Source: Prostheceraeus crozeri (Eukaryota > Platyhelminthes > Polycladida > Euryleptidae). Taken from it: a DNA stretch of 64,000 bases. The notes beneath the pieces are model-generated. The model was not told the DNA's origin. It did no database searches and saw only the letters and a program-made list of their open reading frames with translations. How positions within the stretch are numbered: position 1 is the first letter of the stretch; each line of letters opens with the position of its first letter. This document shows, in pieces, positions 9,938 to 19,600 of this stretch. The DNA lies in the NCBI GenBank assembly GCA_907163375.1, contig CAJQUW010005339.1, positions 1-64,000 of the forward strand, given 5' to 3'. A program made the translations under genes and the position numbers.

Positions 9938-10818
9938 AGTAGTAATCCCGTGCCAAAATCAAGGCCGGTGCGGTGCAGTGATGAGTCATCATGCTGACTC
10001 AGCTCCGTGACCTTGCGTGACATTGACCTCGCGTGACCTTAGGGGATGACCTCGCGTGACCTAAGGGAATCACCTCGCGTGACCTTAGGGGATGACCTTG
10101 CGTGACCTTAGGGGATGACCTCACGTGACCTGAGGGGATGACCTCGCGTGACCCGAGGTGATGACCTTAGGAAGAGAGTTTGCCAAGGATGTGATGGAAG
10201 GATGGGTCCGAGAGGAGGAAACTGGTCCCTTTGGTTCTAAGATCGTAGAAAGTCGTGCAATAGCTCATTTGAAAGCTAAGAATGACAAAAATGCAATGGA
10301 AAGCTCAGTTTGGTCCTATTTTCCTGGGTTGAGAGAGAAAAATGGCAGGAAAACGTTAGAGTTGGAAAAAGGCAGGTTTTGGATGTTTTGGGATGAGAAA
10401 GGTCGTTTTTCGCATGAAGGAGGTCTCGGATGGGAAAAAGGAGTGGAGATTCGGACGTTTTGGCCAATTTTGGGTCTAGGAACTTCTTTTCAGCTCAATC
10501 GGAGAGAAAAAGTTCTGACCCCCCTCTGGAACGAGACTTCCAACTTTGGTTCTAGAGATCATAGAAAGTCGTGTGATAGCTCATTTGAAAGCTAAGAGTG
10601 AGAAAAATGCAATGGAAAGCTAAGTTGGGCCCTATTTTCCTGGGTTGAGATTGGGTTGAGAGAGAAAAATGGCAGGAAAACGGCAGAGTTGGAAAAAGGC
10701 GGGTGTTGGATGTTTTGGGATGAGAAAGGTCGTTTTTCGACATGAAGGAGTGCTCGGATGGGAAAACGGAGTGCAAGTTCGGACGTTTTGGCCAATTTTG
10801 GGTCTAGGAATTTCTAGC
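9938..10818. repeat. left terminal inverted repeat of element B
   Basis: It matches the complement of 25955-26475, but contains one extra copy of an internal unit of about 300 bp (10240-10550 versus 10550-10818). It starts with TGAGTCA-rich sequence, then a minisatellite of CTCGCGTGACC repeats, then units with GATCGTAGAAAGTCGTG and CATTTGAAAGCTAAG. Open frames here (for example 10158-10595) are repeat by-products that recur throughout the TIRs of B and C. Confidence 0.85.
10010..10165. repeat. minisatellite in the terminal repeat
   Basis: About six to seven imperfect copies of a 22-25-bp unit around CTCGCGTGACCTTAGGGGATGAC. A shorter version is present, inverted, in the right terminal repeat at about 26310-26395. 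It lies just inside the outermost 70 bp. Confidence 0.8.
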
Positions 10819-11428
10819 TAGGAAAAGCATTCATGAGTCAGTCGTCCGCGTGCCTCCTTTTCCCTGTCTCAACGAAGTCAGGGGAGAAACGGAGATCTCT
10901 GACTGGCTCTCATAGTGGCAAATGTGGATTCACAGGAGACTATGAAAGCAGACGTCTCCCCATTTTCTCTTCATTTCATTCTTGGAAAGCGTGTGTGACT
11001 TGCTCAAACCATTCTCCCCTCTCAACTTTGTCTGATCAATCCTGTTTGCAAATTTACAAGTGAGTGTTATGACTGTGTGGCCTAAATCTTACCAGCATTT
11101 TAGAAGAGAGACGCAGGAGAGTGTGTGGCCGATGATTGTACAAGCTCATTTTGTTGAACCATCACCACCACCACCACCGCCTCCACCACCTAGACGCTTT
11201 ACCTTTAAGTCTTTTAGGGAATTGAAACTCAATTCGGGTCCTAAGCCCAAGACATTTATTTTACTGGACGATGACGAAGACTTAGACTTTGGTGATAAGC
11301 TTTAAATCATGTGAACGCTCCAAAAGGTCCTCTTAAGGGCCACCTCATATGTCACTGCTAAGCTAACGATTTTGTTTTCTCTGATGATCATGAATGTACT
11401 TAGTGGTATTCTTTCGTTACAGACTGCC
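10819..11428 (+). promoter_or_regulatory. leader region upstream of family A gene 1
   Basis: Unique sequence inside the left terminal repeat. A donor-like site (CAA/GTGAGT, about 11060) and an acceptor (TTTCGTTACAG, ending at 11422) frame a probable leader intron in front of the ATG at 11429, like the leader introns of the other genes here. A short proline-tract frame lies inside this interval (listed separately). A TGAGTCA site is at about 10833-10841. Confidence 0.4.
11069..11305 (+). CDS. small proline-tract protein, 78 aa (uncertain)
   Basis: ATG-started frame ending in TAA. It contains a run of nine prolines (about residues 33-41) encoded by CCA/CCG/CCT repeats, and an acidic tail (LDDDEDLDFGDKL). 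It begins right at a splice-donor-like site and lies within what may be the leader intron of the next gene, so it could be a real small gene, a short upstream frame, or chance. No homologue is recognised and the mirror copy in element C is outside the window. Confidence 0.3.
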   Translation: MTVWPKSYQHFRRETQESVWPMIVQAHFVEPSPPPPPPPPPRRFTFKSFRELKLNSGPKPKTFILLDDDEDLDFGDKL

Positions 11429-12109
11429 ATGGCCATGAATCCTACTCCAACTGCTGCATCACTGAATCCTCAACATCTCGAGCTGTGGAATCCGAAAATT
11501 GAAAAGGTAATTCACGGCTATCCTACCTACAAACAACAAGTGCGCTACAACGGTGTTCGACTCCATCTTCAAACGCCAGCGGTATACTTACCAAAAGTGG
11601 ATACGCAAGTAAATCGTTGCGGTCAAAACCTGAGTATCCCTATTGATAATTGGTTGCGTCAGCAGCTTGACATTTTAGAAGACGTTGTGAGGCAAAAGGC
11701 TCTTATTCCTACTGAACTATTACAGTTGTGGCCAGAAAAGAAAACTTCTTATTATAAACCTTTGTATCACGGCACTCGCTGCTATATTTTGCAAAGCAAG
11801 TATTGTAAAGTCACTTCAGGAGTGACAGTTGAACAGTCAGTTGAAACAGAATTGCCATCGCTAGGTGCAGGCTTTTATTCATTTCATATTGAGGTGCCTG
11901 CTGTTTATGTGGGACCTCATCAATCTGACGGGAATTTGATTTCTCTCAATTTGCGCAATGCTCAAATTCATCATCAACCTGAGTTAACAGGTCTTGATCA
12001 CATTGAGAAAGTCATTGATTCTTGTGTCAAAGAGTGTCAAGAACCTGTCACCAAACCTAAACGTCGTCGCGCAACAAAGAAAGATGGTGTTACCAAAGAG
12101 AAATCTTAA
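11429..12109 (+). CDS. family A protein, paralogue 1 (226 aa)
   Basis: I chose the ATG at 11429 because it follows the acceptor ending at 11422; the longer upstream frame would cross the intron. The C-terminal half contains SLGAGFYSFHIEVPAVYVGP, which aligns with ILGKGFYSFEIKIQTIYMGP of the gene at 13906-14500, so the element carries two diverged copies of one family. The tail is basic (KPKRRRATKKDG), as in nucleic-acid-binding proteins. Alternating hydrophobic strands would fit a beta-rich, possibly OB-like fold, but that is inference. AATAAA occurs at about 12170. Ends in TAA. Function unknown; a single-strand DNA-binding role is a candidate. Confidence 0.6.
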   Translation: MAMNPTPTAASLNPQHLELWNPKIEKVIHGYPTYKQQVRYNGVRLHLQTPAVYLPKVDTQVNRCGQNLSIPIDNWLRQQLDILEDVVRQKALIPTELLQLWPEKKTSYYKPLYHGTRCYILQSKYCKVTSGVTVEQSVETELPSLGAGFYSFHIEVPAVYVGPHQSDGNLISLNLRNAQIHHQPELTGLDHIEKVIDSCVKECQEPVTKPKRRRATKKDGVTKEKS

Positions 12110-12282
12110 GTATTGTAATCAGTTAGTATGTAGTGAATGTGGAAAACGCGGTCTTGCGCGTTATGTTCAAATAAAACATTGTAATCATGTTGTATTTATC
12201 TTTTGTTATGTAAAGGACAGACATCCTTGTAAAGTTCCTGCTCAATGTATTATCTTGTAATTAAGTCTTTTTGATATTGTAG

Positions 12283-12846
12283 GTTGTCATCTTTATAGAC
12301 AGTGAGGGAACACCCATGCAGGATTTGAGTGCTATTGCAATGAGAGAAAGTGATCAAACTGTTGCTAGTGTATGTCATAGATTTACGTACTGTCCTCCAC
12401 ACAAAGACGAATGGTCACGGTGTCATGTGCATGGACTTGATCCTTCTATTTTGATTCATATTGGATTTGTAAATGAAACGTATTTGATAAGTGATTTCAA
12501 ACGGTGGCTGTCAATTTTTCATATTGTTAAAATATTAGGAAATGATTCTGAACGAGAAGCAGCAACACTTCAGTTGCACATTGATAATTTTTATTTACCA
12601 TGTTGGGTAGATCGTGTAAGACAAGACTATCATATGCATTGTGATCAAAAGAAGTTTAGAGATGAAATGATTTTTGATACGGCTCTATGTTTCGGTGAGA
12701 GACATCACCTTTACAGACCACCATCCCATTGTAATACTAGAAATATAGCTACCTACATTGCAAAACTCTCTTCACGCTGGCATTGTAGTCTCTATGACGT
12801 TTATGAACTGTATCTATATTATTGTCAACAGCATGGGTCTATGTAA
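12283..12846 (+). CDS. DEDDh (DnaQ-like) exonuclease-like protein, 3' exon
   Basis: The frame opens directly after a splice-acceptor-like TTTTTGATATTGTAG (ending 12282). Its first residues, VVIFIDSEG, carry the D-x-E of exonuclease motif I and lie upstream of the first ATG at 12316, which supports an upstream exon that I could not place. A candidate motif II lies at ILGNDSEREAA. Near the C-terminus WHCSLYDVYELYLYY gives the H-x4-D of motif III. Together these fit the DEDDh 3'-5' exonuclease superfamily (about 188 residues seen). Ends in TAA. A proofreading or genome-processing role alongside the polymerase is plausible. The mirror copy in element C lies outside the window. Confidence 0.6.
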   Translation, partial: VVIFIDSEGTPMQDLSAIAMRESDQTVASVCHRFTYCPPHKDEWSRCHVHGLDPSILIHIGFVNETYLISDFKRWLSIFHIVKILGNDSEREAATLQLHIDNFYLPCWVDRVRQDYHMHCDQKKFRDEMIFDTALCFGERHHLYRPPSHCNTRNIATYIAKLSSRWHCSLYDVYELYLYYCQQHGSM

Positions 12847-12981
12847 AACATGTTTTTACTCCTTGTGAATGAGTGATAATCATTTTATGAAGTGTATTCT
12901 GTACTTGTAAATTTTGTCTGGTGTTGAATAAAATTACAGTGGAACATGATTGTTATTCTGTTTTATTCATAGTGGAAGTCA

Positions 12982-13437
12982 TTGAAGCAATGTGAAATCT
13001 ATAGTCACAACGTTTATGATGGCAATCGTACCTTAAGTAACCACATGTGTCATTTGACACTTGATCAACAAGGATTCGATGGATTTTTACAAGATTGGAA
13101 ACTTACATTTAAAATGAAGATGAATGATATGAAAGTAGCGCTAACTGAAAGCCTTCCTCTCTTCAAAAAATTGATGGAGAGTTTGCAACCTCAAGATGTA
13201 AAGGTTAGACTCGTTGCTTATATAGAGTTGAAACATTTGCAAAAACCATTTTGTTTTGGATCTTATTGCACAGAATGGATTACTCTTAGTGATCAATTTT
13301 ATGGTCATCATATGGAGAAAATTATGGAGAGAATAGTAGAGACGTTGGAAGGAAATGCGTACGTTGTTAAACATATCATGATTCAACTGAGTGTGTTTAC
13401 ATCCACGACTTTGTTTGATGGTCGACACATTGTGTAG
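12982..13437 (+). CDS. family B protein, paralogue 1 (about 150 aa)
   Basis: The frame lacks an early ATG and opens after an acceptor-like TTTTATTCATAG (about 12972), so an upstream exon is likely. It is homologous along its C-terminal half to the 150-aa gene at 22157-22609: VRLVAYIELKH, FGSYCTEWITLSDQFYGHHM and IMIQLSVF align with AHLIAHVNYTH, FRSYGQEYVTDASEFYTRHL and IVIAISKVGF. The predicted structure is mainly helical. Ends in TAG, with AATAAA at about 13443. No known family recognised. Confidence 0.55.
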   Translation: MKQCEIYSHNVYDGNRTLSNHMCHLTLDQQGFDGFLQDWKLTFKMKMNDMKVALTESLPLFKKLMESLQPQDVKVRLVAYIELKHLQKPFCFGSYCTEWITLSDQFYGHHMEKIMERIVETLEGNAYVVKHIMIQLSVFTSTTLFDGRHIV

Positions 13438-13467
13438 ATGCAATAAAGATTTCTTTTCACTGAGTAT

Positions 13468-13740
13468 TTTGTAATGGTGTATAGAGCAACATGAGTCATT
13501 GCGCTTTGTTAGATAAATGAATGTGTCTTTGTTCGAAAAAAGGGGCGTGACACGACACGAGTCACTGCGCTTTGTGCATTTCTATGGGGCTCTTTGTTAG
13601 ATAAATGAATGCGTCCTTGTTCGAGAAAAGGGGCGTGTCACAACATTAGTCATTGCGCTTTGTGCATTACTATCGGGCTCTTTGTTAGATAAATGAATGC
13701 GTCTTTTTTCGCTTGAAGGGGTGTGTCACTGAAGTCTTTG
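13468..13740. repeat. three upstream repeats of about 95 bp
   Basis: Three imperfect copies contain CATGAGTCATTGCGCTTTG, CTTTGTTAGATAAATGAATG and AAGGGGCGTG. The first box includes or resembles TGAGTCA (AP-1-like) and the last resembles a GC/KLF box. They lie just upstream of the TATA box at 13884 and downstream of the previous gene's polyadenylation signal, so they look like promoter-proximal repeats. The mirror set is at 63770-63960. Confidence 0.7.
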
Positions 13741-13883
13741 TGAGTACTAGAACGACTTTGTGTATAAATAAGGAAGGTTTCCACCCACGCAGTCAAAAGT
13801 TCACGTGTGATAACTCTTTGTCACGTAACATAGACAGGGAAAACGTGAAAAGGGAAACGCATGTGATTGGAGCTAGGTCTGGT

Positions 13884-13890
13884 TATAAAA
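13884..13890 (+). promoter_or_regulatory. TATA box of family A gene 2
   Basis: TATAAAA in GGTTATAAAACGG. It lies only 16 bp before the first in-frame ATG (13906), so transcription would probably start at or after that ATG and the ATG at 13936 may be the used start. The same box is present in element C at about 63600-63606 on the minus strand. Confidence 0.6.
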
Positions 13891-13905
13891 CGGACGACTG
13901 AGCTC

Positions 13906-14500
13906 ATGGCAATCATTTCCGTCCTTGCGCTAACCATGCAGTTGCTCGAAGCCATCAACTCCTCTGCTATCGTACTGGGTACACTGAACTCCCTTACTTT
14001 AGCATCGGGTAAAAATTCTTTCAATCAAAAGATAACTCATCATGGAGAAGCCGTGACCATAAAAACTCCAAGTCATCGGATAGATTATCTAAAGGTTATG
14101 TCAACAAAGTATGGACTGGCCGTGTGTGTACCGTTAGACTAAAGGACAAGGTTACAATTCAATACTCTTGAAACATTCCTGAAAGAAAATCTCACCATTC
14201 CCAAAGAAATTGTTCGACACAATGGGAAGTGGTCACAAGTTCCCATCATGGAAAGACGATACATGTATGTTCATATGGATAGACACTCTCATCATCCATG
14301 AAAAGGAGGGCAGCGAATTCGACTTACTCAATTGCAAACCTCTCCCCATTTTGGGAAAAGGATTCTACTCCTTCGAAATTAAAATTCAAACCATCTACAT
14401 GGGCCCGCGCAGGGACGGGAGGTTGTTTACGTTGAATCCCTATCTTGTCTCCATCACCTTTAAAAATGATGTCCATGTTGATGATGATCAACTACAGTAA
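13906..14500 (+). pseudogene. family A protein, paralogue 2 (element B copy, broken)
   Basis: Homologue of the gene at 11429-12109 and of 61951-63585 in element C. In this copy a TAA interrupts the frame at 14140-14142, where element C has TAT, and two bases are missing near 14284-14286, so the end is read in another frame. The conserved core LPILGKGFYSFEIKIQTIYM is intact at about 14340-14400. Element C keeps those two positions open but is split by a LINE. The family's function is unknown. A hydrophobic N-terminus (MAIISVLALT) is present only if the first ATG is used. Confidence 0.65.
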
Positions 14501-14656
14501 CACTCTCCACACACTGAGAACGCACCATCGGTCTTTATGAGAACACGGCCTAACAGCCACCGTATCAAGAAAGAAAATGTACACTCACCATGCCACACAT
14601 GAACATGACTCTCTCCTTCTTTTTTAGGCATACCATTCTTCACTCAGGTTTTAAAC
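14501..14656 (+). promoter_or_regulatory. intergenic leader with acceptor-like sites
   Basis: Holds a pyrimidine tract ending in TTTTTTAG (about 14628) and a second CAG (about 14645) just before the ATG at 14657, consistent with a leader intron like those of the other genes. The donor is not clear. No TATA box is evident in the usual form. Confidence 0.35.
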
Positions 14657-15286
14657 ATGTGGAAATTATCAGCATGCCTCTGTGTATCATGGAAACGTGA
14701 GTGTGTTACATTTCATGATACGAAACGTCAACTTCAGATAACTCTAGAACGCTTTCAACTACGAAGGTTGCATCGCGCAATCCTATCCAACTCTTGCCGT
14801 GTCATTAACGTAGGAGACGGCATTGTATTTATTCGCATTCAAGAGATGATTCTACATAATGATCACTGCTACATCGTGATTCCAAAACCCTCATGGGAAA
14901 AGTATAAAAGGGAAGTTCACTCAACCCTCATGTCATTTGTGAGTCAAACTCCCCATCCGCATCATCAACGCCATGCGCGAAATGAATCTCAGAAGAGACA
15001 TCGATTTGGAGCAGTTGCATACCCATCTTCCCGATTCAGTCTATCATCGCGGTCGTCCGCAATTGTTGGTCATTCGCATGAGCAGCGGTCGAAATCTTTA
15101 AATCTTTCGCTGCGGCAAGATCCAAGTCCTAGGAAGCCTTTCTCATTTCGTGATGCAGTCCATGTGTTACGAGGCCGTCAAGAAAATGCAAACACTCATG
15201 CCTCATCTACGCCTCAGTCCCCTGACATTGAAGAATATAGTAGTGTCTGTTCAATTGAAGATGTTAGTGAATCTAGCCCACATTAA
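14657..15286 (+). CDS. hypothetical protein, 209 aa, overlapping the TBP-like frame
   Basis: ATG-started frame, open for 209 codons in both element B and element C (61794-61165). Residues 1-95 look like a folded domain (RVINVGDGIVFIRIQEMILH, DHCYIVIPKPSW). From about residue 96 composition becomes Ser/His/Arg rich and low complexity, and this part overlaps the TBP-like frame in another register. A GTGAGT donor lies at about 14939 at the end of the compact part. The real product may therefore be the 95-residue domain, spliced or frameshifted into the TBP-like part. Not recognised; I am unsure of its C-terminus. Confidence 0.45.
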   Translation: MWKLSACLCVSWKRECVTFHDTKRQLQITLERFQLRRLHRAILSNSCRVINVGDGIVFIRIQEMILHNDHCYIVIPKPSWEKYKREVHSTLMSFVSQTPHPHHQRHARNESQKRHRFGAVAYPSSRFSLSSRSSAIVGHSHEQRSKSLNLSLRQDPSPRKPFSFRDAVHVLRGRQENANTHASSTPQSPDIEEYSSVCSIEDVSESSPH

Positions 15287-15503
15287 AACCAGTAATCATT
15301 GTATATTTAATGAAACTGAACTCTTTCCTGCTGCTTTGATTCGGAAGTGGCATCCTGTACATATTGCAGTGTTTCACAACGGACATTGTATCATGACTGG
15401 TTTACGTGATATCGGTAAAGTAGCTGACATTGCTAAATCTCTAATGCGTTATCTGTATGAGTCACAGTTAATAGAATCGTGTAAATCACATGATGTGTCT
15501 TGA
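14949..15503 (+). pseudogene. TATA-binding-protein-like frame, two lobes, one in-frame stop
   Basis: This frame resembles the two-repeat TBP core. The second lobe is clearest: ETELFPAALIRKWHPVHIAV followed by FHNGHCIMTGLRDI, matching the TBP pattern E-x2-FP-x2-I-R-x3-P-x4-L-x-F-x-S-G-x3-x-TG. The first lobe has DIDLEQLHTHLPDSVY and RCGKIQVLG. A TAA near 15097-15102 interrupts the first lobe in both B and C. No clear intron removes it. The element C copy has an ATG near the start where this copy has AAA. If functional, it would act at TATA-type promoters, which are abundant in these elements. Profile confirmation is needed. Confidence 0.55.
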
Positions 15504-15780
15504 ATGAGTCATCGCAATGAGCTATCGCCCACACACGTGTCGGTGAAAAGGTCATCAACAAGGTTCATCGCTTTATGATGAGTCAGCGCTATTTATAGAC
15601 ATGAAATGATGCCCACACACGTGTCGGTGAAAAGGTTGAACAAGACTGATTAGATTCTTATCTAACTGACTGGCGCTTTACCACTTCATGAGTCAGAGCT
15701 ATTTATAGACATGAGTCAGCAGTGGTTGATGTTTCCTAAGCCGAAGAAATTGTCATGATGTTACATTCGTTGGTGAGGAT
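15504..15780. promoter_or_regulatory. duplicated TATA/TGAGTCA promoter-like module
   Basis: Two copies of CACACACGTGTCGGTGAAAAGG (about 15530 and 15612), two of CTATTTATAGACATGA (about 15588 and 15701) and several TGAGTCA or TGACTCA sites. The motif reads as a TATA box on the minus strand (TATAAATAG) and possibly on the plus strand (TATTTATAG). The same pair occurs at 60720-60910 in element C. No gene is obviously served: the polymerase ends further right and the TBP-like frame ends just left. Confidence 0.5.
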
Positions 15781-16330
15781 GATAACTTCCAAACTCTGAC
15801 ATGGTTATGACTTTATTTTTTACTTTACCTATCTTGCAAACTCTGAAATGATTCTAACATTAATTCAAACTTTACAATCATCAACTTTATTTCTTACTTT
15901 ACAAACGTCAACTTTATTTCTAACTTTACAAACAGTGAAGTGATTCTGACTTCATTTATATTTCACCTATCTTACAAACGCGACATGGTTATGACTCTAT
16001 TTCCAACTTTACAATCATCAACTTTATTTCTAACTTTACAAACATCAACTTTATTTCTAACTTTACAAACAGTGAAGTGATTCTGACTTCATTTATATTT
16101 CACCTATCTTACAAACGCGACATGGTTATGACTCTATTTCCAACTTTACAATCATCAACTTTATTTCTAACTTTACAAACGTCAACTTTATTTCTAACTT
16201 TACAAACAGTGAAGTAATTCTGACTTCATTTATATTTCACCCATCTTGCAAACAGCGACATGGTTATAACTTTATTTCTAACTTTACAATCATCAACTTT
16301 ATTTCTAACCCTACCCATCTTACAAAATGA
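15781..16330. repeat. AT-rich tandem repeats, about 134-bp higher-order unit
   Basis: Repeats of AACTTTATTTCTAACTTTAC and related phrases form a higher-order unit containing GTGAAGTGATTCTGACTTCA and CGACATGGTTATGACTCTAT, about three to four units in total. Element C has only a remnant (about 60420-60640), so the array changes length between copies. No coding potential. Confidence 0.8.
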
Positions 16331-16686
16331 TCAAAACTTTTACTTCTGTCTATTGAGTGAAAATCCCATCTTTATGTCAAAAGAAAAACGAGACAGTCTG
16401 TACATGATATGTTATTGAATGAAAGACATTTCATCACAGTCACACATAGTTAATACTGATGGTAGCAGGAAACAAAGTTTTTATGGCTCACATCACCGGA
16501 GAAAACAAAGTCACTCATGTGCAGGAAGAAAACAATGTCAGCAAAAGCACTGGATACCCCATCGATGATATGAAGTGATCAGGAGTTGGACGCATGTTAC
16601 AAGGCACTCACTCACAACACCCCATAGAAAACGCCATGGAGTGAAAAAGCAGAACATCAACCACAACAGAGAGGAAGCATTCATCA
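16331..16686. other. interval downstream of the polymerase
   Basis: Contains short repeats around GGAGAAAACAAAGTCACTCATG, also repeated in element C near 60200-60280. No supported gene; an overlapping plus-strand frame at 16575-16778 is taken as a shadow of the polymerase tail and repeats. Confidence 0.4.
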
Positions 16687-19600
16687 TCAGACATCGCCGG
16701 ACGGAGGAAGAGAAAGTTTCTGTCTCTTGGGTGGAGGTAGATGAGTGTCTGGATGGTCATACGGTAATGAGTGGTTAGGACTCATCCAGCATCGCTTGTC
16801 TTCCCAAGATGAGAGACCTCGTTTCCTAAACGTCGTTGTTCTGACTTGATGCGACTGTGATTTTAAAATGGTCACTTCCACTTTTTTAATTTTAAGTGAA
16901 TGTAAGGCATCTTGATAGTCCCTATGTGTCATTTTTCTAACTATTGACTTCGAGATGCCTTTCGCCCGTTTCATAGAAAGCTCTAAGGATTTTAGCTTCA
17001 TGAAGTACATCTTGGGGCGAAGTAAGATCATCTCCTATATTTGTTTGCCGGCACACTCATCTTTGAAGCAGCCAAGCTTCGCTTTATTTGTGGTAGAGTA
17101 AAGCGGATGGTCAGTGGGATAGTTGGAACTATCAAACTTGGGTGCTAAATATTTTAAAATGTCTTCCTGCTTGACTTGGCTAGTGGTTGTCAAAGCTAGG
17201 AAGAAGCTGTCTGTATCGCCTCCTACTAATTCCACATGTTGGATCAATGGACAAGTTTTAAAGGTGTGGTAAAACAACTTATACATTTCTAACTTGGAGT
17301 AATCCAAGACAGCTTGATCGACATAAATGGGCTTGCAAAGTTCTACTTTGGATTTTAGCATTTTAAAACCGGCGATGTCTTCGGAAATGACATCATGGTG
17401 ACAAAACAGCGGTGAGCGACATAACTTGATACTCATTTCCGGATCAGTCACGATACGATAGTCCATGCGCTTTCTTACATCCTTCATGGTTTTACCAAAG
17501 AGGGCATTATTCTTAAATTTAAAGAAGTCCTTTTCGAAAGGATTCTTGGATTCAGCCCGTTTCTTACTATTAAATTCTGTATACGGTTTCAGAAAGGGCT
17601 TCTGCCTAAACTGGATAGCGCGATGGACTTTGTCAAGTTGCATCCCCATACCTAGACAGAATTTGAGGATGGAATATTGCACGATGTAATGCTGCTTGTT
17701 TAATTGGGTGAGCAACAACTTCCTAGTGGGTTTATAGTTCAAGCCATTTTCCGCCTCATATTGCTTATTGTGTTCTTCCATAAAGGGAGAGAACATATCT
17801 GGGCTGACTATGCCAGATTCGGCTGCGAGAGGAAAATGAACTGTCCTATTCTTAATACATTCTGGATAGATGAGGTCGACTTCAAATAAATAACCTATGT
17901 CGGCCTCATCTCCCAGTGCCATGATGTGTGCTGGATTGGAGAAGTGTTCAATGTCATGGGGCTCTACCCATTGTAAGTCAGACTGTGGCAAAGGCTTGAA
18001 TAATGCACTCCCATACAAATTATTTTGGATTATGTACATTAAATGCGTGGTCGATCCTATGTCTTGGGTGCTGTTGACAACATGTTTGTTGACAAATGTT
18101 AAGCCACCCCTAATACCACGTTCAAATAACGTGTACATTTCTGCATCTTGCAGTAAATGTATTCTCTCTTTCGTCATCTTGAAGGCTGACTGACAGGACA
18201 GACCCGACAGACCAACAAAGTGGATAGGATCTATGGCGTCCTTTTCTAATGTGACTTTCCTAAAAGTCTCAAACACGTCAACCAACAGATAGACGTCTAA
18301 TTTTAAGTAGGCAAGCATGTAGTCACCAAAAGTGCGACACCTAAATTCTAACCATGCTTGCTCTGCATGCCTATAGTCATCCAGCGAACAGTCCTCACCC
18401 GTCAAATCATTTTTAAATTTATCGATGGAAGGAAGGGATGTTTCTTTCAATCTGTCCATTGAACTAAAATAACTATAAGGAAATACCCCTTTCCGTCGCA
18501 TCAGACTGTCACTTATGTTGGGATAGTCTTTCTTTAAATGTTGAGTGAGGGGAAGTGTTTCTAAATTATTAGCCAACGCGGATAAGGAAGAAGACATAAA
18601 TTGAAAACTATCTAGAAACTTTATGTCATAGAAGACAGGCTTCCCCTCCTTCGTCTTATCGACTTGTATTTTGGCAGTGATGCACATAAATTTTTCTTTA
18701 CTTTGTGCAATCACTTTGGATGACTAGGATTTACCGAATCCATGGCGAATGATGATGTGAGCATCATAACATTTAAAGTTATGGAAGATGACGGGGAGCG
18801 TTCGCCGTTTGAGCCTAAGTTTCATATTGCATTTACTGCATAAGGCAGACCTAAATTTACTACTGAGATGGCAATGGTCCCTCACTTTCTTATGTTGCTG
18901 ATCATCAAAGGATGAACAGCAGCGGGAAATTCCGTGGTCCTATCAAACTTGATTTTATCGGCTTCTGTGAAGCACATGGGTTTCCTAGTCAGCTCCGTTT
19001 CATAGCGTTGATAAAAACGGGCTTTCCTATCTAAAAAATTGAGGAAGTTTTCAACACAATCCTCGCCTTGCCACACATGCATCTCATTTTGATTCCTATA
19101 ATATGGATGCCAAACTTCATAACAGGCAATGGCTGCTGGCTCATGACTTAGGTCTTCTTGTTCAATATAACATTCAATGTCCGCATAGATGGTACATATG
19201 GGACTGAGCTCATTGCCGTTTTCCTCATACCTATAAAATTTATCTTTGGGCATGACTTCCATTTGAAGCTTACCCCGACAGCACCACTCGTAATGCTGTT
19301 CAAAATATGGTTTAGATGTGAAACGGCGTGTGCAGCGATCACAGTAATAAAAATTATCCCCATAGGTTGCTTGATGATGGTATAACTTTGAAATTTTAGG
19401 AGTGCCACAATAATGCCATTCTGGATGGTTGTCGCTATACACTAGGAGAAGATTGACAACCCGGTCGAAGTTACTTTGGCGGTTGTTATACCTAACGCCC
19501 TTCAGACCTTTTTCCCAGAGATGGACGACGATCTTAATGTTGTTGAATTTTTCAAATTGGGCGATGCCCTTAAAATCTACTGTGTTGACATCTAACCCGT

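Noticed and set aside
11994..12260. 88-aa frame with Cys pairs (CSECGKRG) overlapping family A gene 1
   Set aside because: It starts inside the family A gene and continues past the AATAAA signal; no homologue seen in the mirrored or paralogous loci.
15781..16330. CRISPR-like array
   Set aside because: The repeats are AT-rich tandem units without unique spacers of constant length, in a eukaryotic transposon; a plain tandem repeat.
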